A stretch of 64,000 nt of DNA. Source: QGON01 sp963691905 (lineage in GTDB: Bacteria; Pseudomonadota; Gammaproteobacteria; Chromatiales; Chromatiaceae). Positions 35,854 through 43,112 of the stretch are shown piece by piece. The notes beneath the pieces were generated by a model, which saw only the letters and a list, made by a program, of their open reading frames with translations, made no database searches and had not been told where the DNA came from. Location of the stretch: positions 186,001-250,000 of the forward strand of contig OY829894.1 of assembly GCA_963691905.1 (NCBI GenBank), read 5' to 3'. A program made the translations under genes and the position numbers. How positions within the stretch are numbered: position 1 is the stretch's first letter; every line of letters starts with the position of its first letter.

Positions 35854-36579
35854 TCAGTGGGTTGATGAGACCTTGCTTGCGAGCAGGTACCCACGGCCGC
35901 GCAGGGTCTTGATCAGTTCCGGCTGCTTGGCATTGTCACCAAGGCGTCTGCGTAACCGGCCGATAAGTACGTCGATGCTGCGGTCGAAGGGGCCACTGTC
36001 CCGTCCCTGAGTCAGGTCGAGTAACTGGTCGCGGGTGAGTGCCCGATTGGGGTGGGTTAGCAGTACGTGCAACAGTTGGTACTCGGCGTTGCTCAGAGGG
36101 ACCACTACACCGTCTGGTGAGGTGAGATGCTGGGTCCGGCTATCCAATGTCCAGTCGGAGAATATGAGTTTCGCTGGGGCGTCAGCCAGCGGATCGATGG
36201 GCAGATCCCGTACCCGCCGCAGCACCACCTTGATTCTGGCCAGCAGTTCCCTGGCACTGAAAGGCTTGGCCAGATAGTCATCCGCCCCCATCTCCAGGCC
36301 CAGGATGCGATCCATTTCGTCTCCTCTTGCGGTCAGCATGATCACCGGAATCCTGGAGCGTGTCCGTAGTGTGCGGCACAGCTCCATTCCGTCAACGCCG
36401 GGCAGCATCAGGTCGAGCGTGATGAGATCGATGTGGGCCTGGTCCAGTGCCATCCACATGCCGTTACCCTCTGCCGCCGTGGTGACCCGATAATCATTCT
36501 TCTCCAGATAGGTCTTGAGAAGATGACGGATTTCGGGGTCGTCATCGACGACCAATATGTGGTCCTGAGATCTGTTCAT
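35854..36579 (-). CDS. OmpR/PhoB-family response regulator
   Basis: This 241-residue regulator has a receiver (LVVDDDPE; phospho-Asp in LITLDLMLPG; Lys in YLAKPFS) and a C-terminal winged helix (LSNAEYQLLHVLLTHPNRALTRDQLLDL; DRSIDVLIGRLRRRLGD; IKTLRGRGYLL). It is the first gene of a two-gene operon with the Met/His-rich sensor kinase. The divergent 197-bp region towards the Spy-like gene carries repeated TGTAACG motifs that may be its binding sites. Confidence 0.94.
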   Translation of the reverse strand: MNRSQDHILVVDDDPEIRHLLKTYLEKNDYRVTTAAEGNGMWMALDQAHIDLITLDLMLPGVDGMELCRTLRTRSRIPVIMLTARGDEMDRILGLEMGADDYLAKPFSARELLARIKVVLRRVRDLPIDPLADAPAKLIFSDWTLDSRTQHLTSPDGVVVPLSNAEYQLLHVLLTHPNRALTRDQLLDLTQGRDSGPFDRSIDVLIGRLRRRLGDNAKQPELIKTLRGRGYLLASKVSSTH

Positions 36580-36623
36580 GGCCCTAAATCTAAAGTGTTT
36601 TTTTGCCCTGTGCAGGGGTGAAT

Positions 36624-36658
36624 TGTAACGCCTGGTAATTTTCCAGACCCCTGTTACA
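36624..36658. promoter_or_regulatory. Candidate regulator site, TGTAAC/GTTACA inverted repeat
   Basis: TGTAAC at 36624-36629 mirrors GTTACA at 36653-36658, with an inner CTGG/CCAG pair. TGTAACG occurs again at 36754-36760 just upstream of the Spy-like gene. The location between the divergent two-component operon and Spy gene suggests binding by the OmpR-type regulator; this is inference. Confidence 0.4.
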
Positions 36659-36776
36659 TGAGATTACAAAAAGCCTGTTTTTCGACACAGATGGCTTACA
36701 CAAGTGCAGTTTAATAATAATCAAGCCAAGAGGCTGAACTGAATTCAATTTACTGTAACGCAAAAAGGAGAGAGTC

Positions 36777-37283
36777 ATGAAAAAGACGACCAAACAATTT
36801 CTGGGTATCGCAGCCGCTTCCGTACTCGTTGCCAGCGTGGCGTCCGGTGTATTCGCCCACGGAGGATTTGGCCCTGGATTTGGTCCAGGTTGGGGTGGTA
36901 ACCACGGGATGATGGGTGGTCCGGGTGGAATGCACGGTCCAGGTGGTGGCCCAGGTTGGATGATGCGTGGTGATCCGGTTGCCTATGCAGATCAACAGCT
37001 GACAGGACTTAAAAGCACGCTGGATATTTCGGCCGATCAGGAAGATGCCTGGAACACCTATGAAGCAGCGGTGAAAGGCAAACTCGGCGTAATGTTATCT
37101 CATCGGCAGAGCATGTTTGGGTCGGGTCAGATAGCACCTGAAGAGCGCTTCACCTTCCACCAGCAGGGGTTGGAACAGATGCAAAAGGTGATCACTGCCC
37201 GTCGTGATCTATATGCTGTGTTGACTCCCGAGCAACAGGAGAGAGCAGGGAACCTGATTGGCCTGCACCACGGCCTGCGGTGA
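36777..37283 (+). CDS. Spy/CpxP-like periplasmic chaperone, Gly/Met/His-rich
   Basis: The 168-residue protein has a signal peptide (residues 1-26, ending SGVFA). A low-complexity Gly/Pro/Met/His segment (about 27-62) follows, then a helical Spy/CpxP domain with LTxxQ-type motifs: LDISADQEDAW and LTPEQQER. Spy-family proteins protect periplasmic proteins and bind metal in some lineages. ATG 36777 has AAAGGAGA upstream. It is divergent from a Cys/Met/His-type metal two-component system and precedes the copA/copB genes, so envelope copper stress is the likely setting. Confidence 0.88.
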   Translation: MKKTTKQFLGIAAASVLVASVASGVFAHGGFGPGFGPGWGGNHGMMGGPGGMHGPGGGPGWMMRGDPVAYADQQLTGLKSTLDISADQEDAWNTYEAAVKGKLGVMLSHRQSMFGSGQIAPEERFTFHQQGLEQMQKVITARRDLYAVLTPEQQERAGNLIGLHHGLR

Positions 37284-37298
37284 GGCATCTCTTCCAGA

Positions 37299-37343
37299 GG
37301 GCCGGAGTCAATCCTGTTATTGCATTCGGTTTGACTCCGGCCC
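37299..37343. repeat. Palindromic repeat, GGCCGGAGTCAA family (copy A)
   Basis: Perfect 13-bp arms at 37299-37311 and 37331-37343 flank a 19-nt loop. The core CGGAGTCAA/TTGACTCCG is shared with the elements at 41130, 43289 and 53122. It begins 16 bp past the Spy stop codon and may also serve as a transcript-end hairpin. Confidence 0.8.
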
Positions 37344-37398
37344 CATTGGTATACAAAGAGATGGAACTTTTTTGAAAATTGACTGCCAGAAAAAATGA

Positions 37399-37426
37399 TT
37401 GAAATAAGAATGAATCTCAGTATTAT
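37399..37426 (+). promoter_or_regulatory. Possible sigma-70 promoter just before the ORF at 37435
   Basis: TTGAAA at 37399-37404 and TATTAT at 37421-37426 are spaced 16 nt apart. Transcription would begin near 37433, giving an almost leaderless message for the ATG at 37435, which has no ribosome site. Sequence-only call. Confidence 0.35.
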
Positions 37427-37434
37427 CTAGCTAT

Positions 37435-37803
37435 ATGCCTCGACTATCTGACAAATTGCTGGCTCTGCTCCTGACACTTTTGTTGGGGTTATCTCCGTTG
37501 CAGGGGGCGATGGCCGGTTTTGCCGCTTCCTCTGACCGGGAGGGGAGCGTACATCAGATGTCGGATATGTTTGATAGCGGCATGGTTATGGACCAGGCGG
37601 CCCACGATTGTGAGCAGTGTAATGCTGATGATGGCTGTGCCAACCATAGCTGCTCATCCGGTCAGTGCGCATCCTGTGTGCTTGCGCTGCTGCCGGTTTT
37701 CTTACTTCCCACCCACCTTGCCGTAACGCCTGTTTTGCCCAGGGCAGACAAGGGCTTTGTAAGCCAACTCTCCTCTTCTCTCTTCCGCCCACCCAGGGCC
37801 TGA
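37435..37803 (+). CDS. Small Cys/His-rich exported or membrane protein of the copper cluster
   Basis: This 122-residue protein has a signal-like N-terminus (LLALLLTLLLGLSPLQGAMA), then a Cys/His-rich stretch (HDCEQCNADDGCANHSCSSG) and a hydrophobic CASCVLALLPVFLLP segment. The pattern resembles DUF2946-type proteins that accompany copper-resistance genes. It lies between the Spy-like gene and copA. A similar-style protein is at 46498-46905. It probably binds Cu(I) in the periplasm or inner membrane; this is inference from the cysteine arrangement and location. Confidence 0.65.
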   Translation: MPRLSDKLLALLLTLLLGLSPLQGAMAGFAASSDREGSVHQMSDMFDSGMVMDQAAHDCEQCNADDGCANHSCSSGQCASCVLALLPVFLLPTHLAVTPVLPRADKGFVSQLSSSLFRPPRA

Positions 37804-37913
37804 CTTCCTCGCTGCTGATCGCTGATTTATCAGAGATCGCCTGACAACTGTTTGTTGACTAAATAGTCAGCGGCTCAGTGTTTGCCGCTGATTTGCAGAG
37901 GAAGATTAACTCC

Positions 37914-39824
37914 ATGAGTAGTATTAACGACCCGATCAAGGGGGTGTGCTTGACGCGCCGCCGATTTGTACAAGGTGTGGCGATGGGTGGTGCCTTCGCT
38001 GGGCTGGGGCTGGGGTCCAGCGCGCTGGCCGCCGTCATGAAACAGCAGGGGCCTGAAACCCTGCGCGGCACCGATTTCAATCTGACCATTGGTGAGCAGG
38101 CAGTCAACTTCACTGGTGCTGCGCGAATTGGCACAACCGTCAATGGTTCGCTGCCGGCGCCCATCCTGCGCTGGCGAGAGGGTGATACGGTGACGTTGCG
38201 GGTGACCAATCTGTTGCGCGAGACCAGCTCCATTCACTGGCACGGCATTATCCTGCCGAGTGCCATGGATGGCGTGCCGGACATTGCAACAGGGTTTAAA
38301 GGCATCAAGCCAAGTGAAACCTTCACCTACCGGTTTCCCGTGACCCAGAGCGGCACCTACTGGTACCACAGTCACTCCGGGTTTCAGGAGCAGACCGGTC
38401 TCTACGGCTCCATCATCATCGATCCCAGGGAGCCTGAACCCTTCACCTACGATCGTGACTACGTGGTGATGCTCTCCGACTGGACCGATGAAGACCCCAC
38501 CAATGTCTATGCCAAACTGAAAAAGCTCAGCCACTACTACAACTTCAATGAGCGCACCCACGCGGACTTGATGAGAGACATCAAGGAGAAGGGGCTGACG
38601 GCCACCTGGAACGACCGCAGGATGTGGAATCAGATGCGCATGAGCCAGCGCGATCTGTCGGATGTGACCGGCTATACCTACACCTTCCTGACCAATGGCC
38701 AGACCCCGGCTGAGGGTTGGACCGGGCTGTTTAGAAAAGGTGAAAAGGTTCGTCTGCGTTTCATCAACGGTTCTGCCATGACCTTCTTCGATGTGCGCAT
38801 TCCCGGTCTGAAGATGACCGTGGTGGCCGCGGATGGTCAGGCTGTCGAGCCGGTTTCCGTGGATGAGTTCCGCATGGGTGTGGCTGAGACCTATGATGTC
38901 ATCGTCGAGCCCAAAGATGACACGGCCTACACCATCTTCGCCCAGGATATCGCACGCTCTGGTTATGCCAGAGGAACCCTGACACCCGATCCCTCATTGA
39001 CGGCCACGATCCCCGAAATGGACTCGGTACCGAATCTGGGGCATGACGACATGGGTATGAACATGATGAACCATGCCGGGCATGACATGTCGGGCATGGA
39101 CCACAGCCAGCACCAGATGCCGGATGGAAGCGTGATGAAGGGCATGGACCACAGCCAACATGAGATGCCCGGTATGCAGATGGCCGGTGATATGGATATG
39201 GGTGGTATGCAGATGGCCAGTGACATGGATATGAGCGGAATGCAGATGGCTCCGACATCATCCGCAAAACCGGCAATGAAGCCCAACCCATCAGACTTCA
39301 CCGCCAGCCCCGTCCATCATGCGCCAACGGAATACGGCCCTCATGTGGATATGCGGGCGGATGCTCCCCAGTACCGGCTGGATGATCCTGGTGTCGGCCT
39401 GCGTAACAACGGCCGCCGTGTATTGACCTATGCTGATCTGAAGAACCTGCGCACCACCCATGATCACCGAGATCCGGACCGCGAGATCGAACTCCACCTC
39501 ACGGGCAACATGGGCCGTTACATGTGGTCGGTCAACGGCGTCAAACACAGCGACGCCGAACCCCTGCGCTGGAAACTGGGCGAACGCCTGCGCATTACCT
39601 TTGTCAATGACACCATGATGAACCACCCGATGCATCTGCATGGTATGTGGAGCGATCTGGAGACCGGTGACAACAACTTCATCCCGCGCAAACACACCGT
39701 GATCGTGCAGCCCGGTTCCCGCATCAGTTATCGGGTCACCGTGGATGCGGAGGGGGGCTGGGCCTACCACTGCCATCTGCTCTATCACATGCTCGGTATG
39801 TTCCGCACCGTCGTCGTCAGTTGA
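37914..39824 (+). CDS. copA: CopA-type multicopper oxidase (copper resistance)
   Basis: This 636-residue periplasmic oxidase has a twin-arginine signal (TRRRFVQGVAMGG). The multicopper oxidase sites are SIHWHGIILP, TYWYHSHSG, HPMHLHGMW and a terminal HCHLLYHMLGMF (type 1, 2 and 3 copper ligands). Between cupredoxin domains is a Met/His-rich segment at about 385-450 with repeated MDHSQH and MQMA units, typical of PcoA/CopA and likely to bind Cu(I). ATG 37914 has GAGGAAG; the frame is open from 37878. The oxidase converts Cu(I) to less toxic Cu(II). copB follows after 11 nt. Confidence 0.96.
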   Translation: MSSINDPIKGVCLTRRRFVQGVAMGGAFAGLGLGSSALAAVMKQQGPETLRGTDFNLTIGEQAVNFTGAARIGTTVNGSLPAPILRWREGDTVTLRVTNLLRETSSIHWHGIILPSAMDGVPDIATGFKGIKPSETFTYRFPVTQSGTYWYHSHSGFQEQTGLYGSIIIDPREPEPFTYDRDYVVMLSDWTDEDPTNVYAKLKKLSHYYNFNERTHADLMRDIKEKGLTATWNDRRMWNQMRMSQRDLSDVTGYTYTFLTNGQTPAEGWTGLFRKGEKVRLRFINGSAMTFFDVRIPGLKMTVVAADGQAVEPVSVDEFRMGVAETYDVIVEPKDDTAYTIFAQDIARSGYARGTLTPDPSLTATIPEMDSVPNLGHDDMGMNMMNHAGHDMSGMDHSQHQMPDGSVMKGMDHSQHEMPGMQMAGDMDMGGMQMASDMDMSGMQMAPTSSAKPAMKPNPSDFTASPVHHAPTEYGPHVDMRADAPQYRLDDPGVGLRNNGRRVLTYADLKNLRTTHDHRDPDREIELHLTGNMGRYMWSVNGVKHSDAEPLRWKLGERLRITFVNDTMMNHPMHLHGMWSDLETGDNNFIPRKHTVIVQPGSRISYRVTVDAEGGWAYHCHLLYHMLGMFRTVVVS

Positions 39825-39835
39825 GGAGGTAAAAA

Positions 39836-40537
39836 ATGATGAAAAAGATATTGGCTGCGCTGATGGTGATCGGATTATCCAACCCCGTTTTTGCCGGTGG
39901 AGCAGATGATCCGCTGGTCTACCAGGTAATGATCGACAAACTGGAGATCAGGGGTACGAATGGTTCCAATCCACTGGTGCTGGAAGCGGACGCCTGGATT
40001 GGATACGACCTCAACAAGTTCTGGTTCAAGACAGAAGTGGAGCGCGTGAACGGCGAAACTGAGGAGGCTGAAGTGCAGTTCCTCTACAGTCGGGCCATTG
40101 CGCCTTTCTGGGATCTCCAGGTTGGCTGGCGACGGGATATAAAACCGGATCCAAACCGGGACTTCCTGGCCCTCGGCTTCAAAGGCCTGGCACCCTATCT
40201 GTTCGAGGTGGATGCCGGAATCTTTATCGGTGAGTCAGGGCAGATCGGTGCTCGCTTGGATGCCGAATACGAATATATGTTCACGCAGAAGCTGATCCTG
40301 TCACCAGAGGTCGAGATGAATCTCTACAGCAAGGATGACGAAGCGGTCGGCGTCGGCTCCGGTCTCTCCGATATGGAGTTGGGATTACGATTGCGCTACG
40401 AGATACGGCGGGAGTTTGCTCCCTACATAGGTGTCAACTGGACAGGGAAATTCGGCCAGACCGCCGACTTTGCCAGAGATGAGGGTGAGGATACCAGCGA
40501 TGTTCAGATTGTCGCCGGTATCCGCGCCTGGTTCTGA
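39836..40537 (+). CDS. copB: CopB copper resistance outer-membrane protein
   Basis: This 233-residue protein has a signal peptide (ALMVIGLSNPVFA) and the CopB beta-barrel pattern (VYQVMIDKLEIRG; LEADAWIGYDLNKFWFK; DLQVGWRRDIKPDPNRDFLALG; terminal VAGIRAWF). It ends in Phe as expected for an outer-membrane barrel. The N-terminal Met-rich region seen in some CopB proteins is missing. GGAGG precedes the start, and the gene is coupled to copA with an 11-nt gap. It probably sequesters or exports copper at the outer membrane. Confidence 0.93.
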   Translation: MMKKILAALMVIGLSNPVFAGGADDPLVYQVMIDKLEIRGTNGSNPLVLEADAWIGYDLNKFWFKTEVERVNGETEEAEVQFLYSRAIAPFWDLQVGWRRDIKPDPNRDFLALGFKGLAPYLFEVDAGIFIGESGQIGARLDAEYEYMFTQKLILSPEVEMNLYSKDDEAVGVGSGLSDMELGLRLRYEIRREFAPYIGVNWTGKFGQTADFARDEGEDTSDVQIVAGIRAWF

Positions 40538-40605
40538 TCGGCGATGAAGGGGGTGGAGTTAAATAAGAATTCGATCCCTGCCGCCAGACAACGGGAGAGT
40601 GAGTA

Positions 40606-41112
40606 ATGAAGAGAAGATTATTGAGTCTGCTGCCGCTGATGGGTCTGGTTGCCTTGGCCGGTTGCAGTGAGCAGCAAGGTGCAGTGGCCAGCATCGATAA
40701 AGCGGTTGTTTCGCCGCCGGTATCTCCATCCGTTCAGCGTTGGTATAACCAGGAGCAGGTTGCGAGAGGCAATGTACTGTTCCAGACGAATTGCGCCAGC
40801 TGCCACATGCCGGACGCATCGGGTACACCGAACTGGAAAGAACCGCTGCCCGATGGCAAATATCCACCGCCTCCCCTGAATGGTGCCGCTCATACCTGGC
40901 ACCATCCGCTATCCGTGTTGCACCGGACTGTACAGCGTGGGGGCATTCCTTTGGGCGGAACCATGCCTGAATTCGCCAGCAAGCTGAATGATCAACAGAT
41001 CGATGACATCCTGGCCTGGGTGCAGACTCACTGGTCCGATGAGATCTATCGTGTCTGGCACGAGCGGAATGCTCAGGCCAGTAAACCCATGCAGCCAATC
41101 AATAAGGGCTGA
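40606..41112 (+). CDS. Monoheme cytochrome c lipoprotein
   Basis: This 168-residue protein has a lipoprotein signal (LVALAGC lipobox) and a heme c motif CASCH near residue 67. It is followed by a proline-rich PPPPLNGAAHTWHHPL stretch and a GTMPEFASKLNDQQIDDILAWVQ cytochrome C-terminal helix. The LNGxAHxWHH signature recurs in the cytochrome at 54737-55558. It lies between copB and the DUF411 gene and probably moves electrons in periplasmic copper handling; the partner is unknown. Confidence 0.88.
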   Translation: MKRRLLSLLPLMGLVALAGCSEQQGAVASIDKAVVSPPVSPSVQRWYNQEQVARGNVLFQTNCASCHMPDASGTPNWKEPLPDGKYPPPPLNGAAHTWHHPLSVLHRTVQRGGIPLGGTMPEFASKLNDQQIDDILAWVQTHWSDEIYRVWHERNAQASKPMQPINKG

Positions 41113-41129
41113 TATCTGTAGAAGACGAA

Positions 41130-41157
41130 GGTTCGGAGTCAAATTTGACTCCGAACC
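41130..41157. repeat. Perfect 28-bp palindrome of the same repeat family (copy B)
   Basis: GGTTCGGAGTCAAA at 41130-41143 is followed directly by its exact reverse complement at 41144-41157, with no loop. It shares the CGGAGTCAAA core with copies at 37299, 43289 and 53122. It lies 17 bp after the cytochrome stop codon. Confidence 0.85.
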
Positions 41158-41189
41158 CTTTGAAATAAATAAGTTACAGGAGAAAAGTT

Positions 41190-41687
41190 ATGACAAAGAA
41201 GAAGATTGAAAAATCGAAGAAATTACCCGCTTACGGAAAACTTGCTGCCTGGTTGCTGACCGGGATAACGCTGGTTGCAGGTGGCGTACTGTTCAGCCAG
41301 CGCCCCGCTGAGGCAGCTGATGTAGTGGTCTACAAAAGTCCGACCTGCGGTTGCTGCAAGGATTGGGTCAGTCATATGAAAGAGAATGGCTATACGGTGG
41401 AGGTACACAACCAGCGCAATATGAGTTCGATCAAAACAGAGCTGGGCGTGCCGCGCAACATGCAGTCCTGTCACACCGCCAAGGTTGGGGGATATCTCAT
41501 AGAGGGGCATGTGCCTGCCGATGTGGTTGCCCGCCTGTTGAAAGAGAAACCCCCGATCAAGGGTCTTGCCGTACCCGGCATGCCCATGGGTTCACCAGGG
41601 ATGGAAGGGCCGAGGAAAGATCCATATAACGTTGTGACCATCCAGGAAAACGGGAAAACCACCGTCTATGCCAGCCGGAACCAGTAG
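41190..41687 (+). CDS. DUF411 metal-binding protein
   Basis: This 165-residue protein has an N-terminal membrane/signal anchor (LAAWLLTGITLVAGGVLF) followed by a DUF411 domain: VVVYKSPTCGCCKDWVSHM with the CGCC motif, then MQSCHTAKVGGYLIEGHVPAD and GLAVPGMPMGSPGME. DUF411 proteins accompany copper-resistance genes and likely bind copper through the Cys-rich and Met-rich segments. The gene is within the cop cluster, ahead of DUF4399 (9 nt). Confidence 0.93.
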   Translation: MTKKKIEKSKKLPAYGKLAAWLLTGITLVAGGVLFSQRPAEAADVVVYKSPTCGCCKDWVSHMKENGYTVEVHNQRNMSSIKTELGVPRNMQSCHTAKVGGYLIEGHVPADVVARLLKEKPPIKGLAVPGMPMGSPGMEGPRKDPYNVVTIQENGKTTVYASRNQ

Positions 41688-41696
41688 GAGATAGCG

Positions 41697-42140
41697 ATGA
41701 CTAAGAAGAGGCTTGTTTCCGCCATCACACCCGTTCTGGCAATGGTACTGTTGCTGGTGACACCCATCACGGGTGCTCACTCTCCGCCCGATAGCGCAAA
41801 GGTCTATTTCATCGGCATTGCGGATGGTGCGGTGGTGAAAAGCCCGTTCAAAGTGAAATTTGGCATCAAGGGTTTCGGTATTACGCCTGCCGGAACCACC
41901 GGCAAGCGGCGGCATACCGCGGGCCATCATCATCTTCTGGTGGATGTGGAGCAGTTGCCGGATATGGATGAAGCCATTCCCCGTGATCCTCTCCATATTC
42001 ACTTTGACCAGGGCGAGACCGAAGTCACGTTGAAACTGCCATCTGGAAGACACACGCTGCAGTTATTGTTGGGCGATGAGCAGCATGAACCACAGGCCCC
42101 ACCTTTGATCTCGGAAAAAATCACCATAACTGTTAATTAA
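41697..42140 (+). CDS. DUF4399 periplasmic protein
   Basis: This 147-residue exported protein (signal VLAMVLLLVTPITGAHS) shows the DUF4399 pattern: VYFIGIADGAVVKSPFKVKFGIKGFGI, a RRHTAGHHHLLVD histidine stretch, PLHIHFDQGETE, and HTLQLLLGD. The GHHHLLVD and IHFDQGET elements recall rhodanese-like or metal-binding beta-sandwich proteins. Its ribosome site overlaps the DUF411 stop by operon-like spacing of 9 nt. It may bind copper in the periplasm; this rests on the histidines and location. Confidence 0.88.
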   Translation: MTKKRLVSAITPVLAMVLLLVTPITGAHSPPDSAKVYFIGIADGAVVKSPFKVKFGIKGFGITPAGTTGKRRHTAGHHHLLVDVEQLPDMDEAIPRDPLHIHFDQGETEVTLKLPSGRHTLQLLLGDEQHEPQAPPLISEKITITVN

Positions 42141-42157
42141 TCATGAGGAAAAGAAGC

Positions 42158-42559
42158 ATGTATAGCTTTGCAACCAGGCTCCAGGGCGAAATGGATCAGA
42201 TTGAGCAACAGGTGACTGCGGCATTGAAGGAGGAAGGGTTTGGCATCCTGACCGAGATCGACGTCCAGGCCACCTTGAAGAAGAAACTCGGTTTGGAGAA
42301 ACGTCCCTACAAAATCCTGGGCGCTTGCAACCCAACCCTGGCAAATCAGGCAATCGATGCAGAGCCTGATATTGGTCTGCTGCTGCCGTGCAATGTGGTA
42401 ATCCGTGAAGAGGAGGACGGCATGATTGTCGTTGCCTTCATGGATCCGGAGGCAGTCCTGAGTCTGGTGGATCGGGACGACGTGGCCGATCTGGCGAAAG
42501 AGGTACGCTCCCGTCTCCTTCGTGTACGCAAGGCGATGGGGGGGAGTGTGATGGAGTAG
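42158..42559 (+). CDS. DUF302 domain protein
   Basis: This 133-residue protein (MYSFATRLQGEMDQIEQQV...) follows the DUF302 pattern: ALKEEGFGILTEIDVQATLKKKLG, YKILGACNPTLANQAID, IGLLLPCNVVIREE. The invariant ACNP and LLPCN cysteines are present. DUF302 proteins often occur next to heavy-metal genes, and their biochemical role is unknown. ATG 42158 has AGGAAAAG; the in-frame ATG at 42143 lies on the ribosome site and is rejected. Confidence 0.93.
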   Translation: MYSFATRLQGEMDQIEQQVTAALKEEGFGILTEIDVQATLKKKLGLEKRPYKILGACNPTLANQAIDAEPDIGLLLPCNVVIREEEDGMIVVAFMDPEAVLSLVDRDDVADLAKEVRSRLLRVRKAMGGSVME

Positions 42560-42583
42560 ATGTAGGGCGATGGAAAAATACCC

Positions 42584-42615
42584 TTGACCTGTGTGTAACA
42601 CACAGGTTGTAGGCT
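42584..42615 (+). promoter_or_regulatory. MerR-type promoter with 21-bp operator
   Basis: A -35 TTGACC (42584-42589) and -10 TAGGCT (42610-42615) are separated by 20 bp, longer than the usual 17. The perfect palindrome ACCTGTGTGT-A-ACACACAGGT at 42587-42607 fills the spacer. This is the standard layout for MerR-family activation by DNA untwisting. It drives the regulator and Cu ATPase genes. Confidence 0.85.
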
Positions 42616-42667
42616 TAATACAGACCAGTTTGATTGCGGATTAGTGGCTGGCAGGAGGATTGAACCC

Positions 42668-43102
42668 ATGCTCACAGTCAACGAACTTGCATTAGAGAGT
42701 GATACGCCGGCCCATGTGGTGCGCTACTACCTGCGTATTGGTCTGATCCAGCCAGCCGCACAGCAGGAGAACGGCTACCGCCTCTTCACGTCACATGATG
42801 CGGCTCGGTTGCGATTTGTCCGCATGGCGAAGCATCTTGGTTTTACTTTGAACGAGATCAAACAGATCACCCAACATGCAGAACTGGGTGAGTCGCCTTG
42901 TGACGATGTACGAAAGATCATCCAGCATCGTATTCATGAGAACCGTGCCAAGATCGAGGAGATGATGAAACTGCAGGAGCGTATGGAGCAGGCGCTTGAG
43001 CAGTGGGATCTCATGCCTGACGGAATACCCGATGGCAATAGTGTCTGTCATCTCATCGAGTCGGTCGAAGGCAGTGAAGGCCACTGTCACACTGAGACCT
43101 AA
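42668..43102 (+). CDS. MerR-family metal-responsive regulator
   Basis: This 144-residue regulator has an N-terminal winged HTH (MLTVNELALESDTPAHVVRYYLRIGLI, then NGYRLFTSHD) and a dimerisation helix (KLQERMEQALEQWD). Cysteines near the C-terminus (ESPCDDV, NSVCHLIE, EGHCHTET) could be metal ligands. ATG 42668 has GGAGGA; the longer frame starts at 42644. Its operator, 42587-42607, lies in its own promoter, and the Cu P-type ATPase gene follows by 10 nt. Copper or silver is the likely ligand. Confidence 0.9.
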   Translation: MLTVNELALESDTPAHVVRYYLRIGLIQPAAQQENGYRLFTSHDAARLRFVRMAKHLGFTLNEIKQITQHAELGESPCDDVRKIIQHRIHENRAKIEEMMKLQERMEQALEQWDLMPDGIPDGNSVCHLIESVEGSEGHCHTET

Positions 43103-43112
43103 GGAGGCAACA

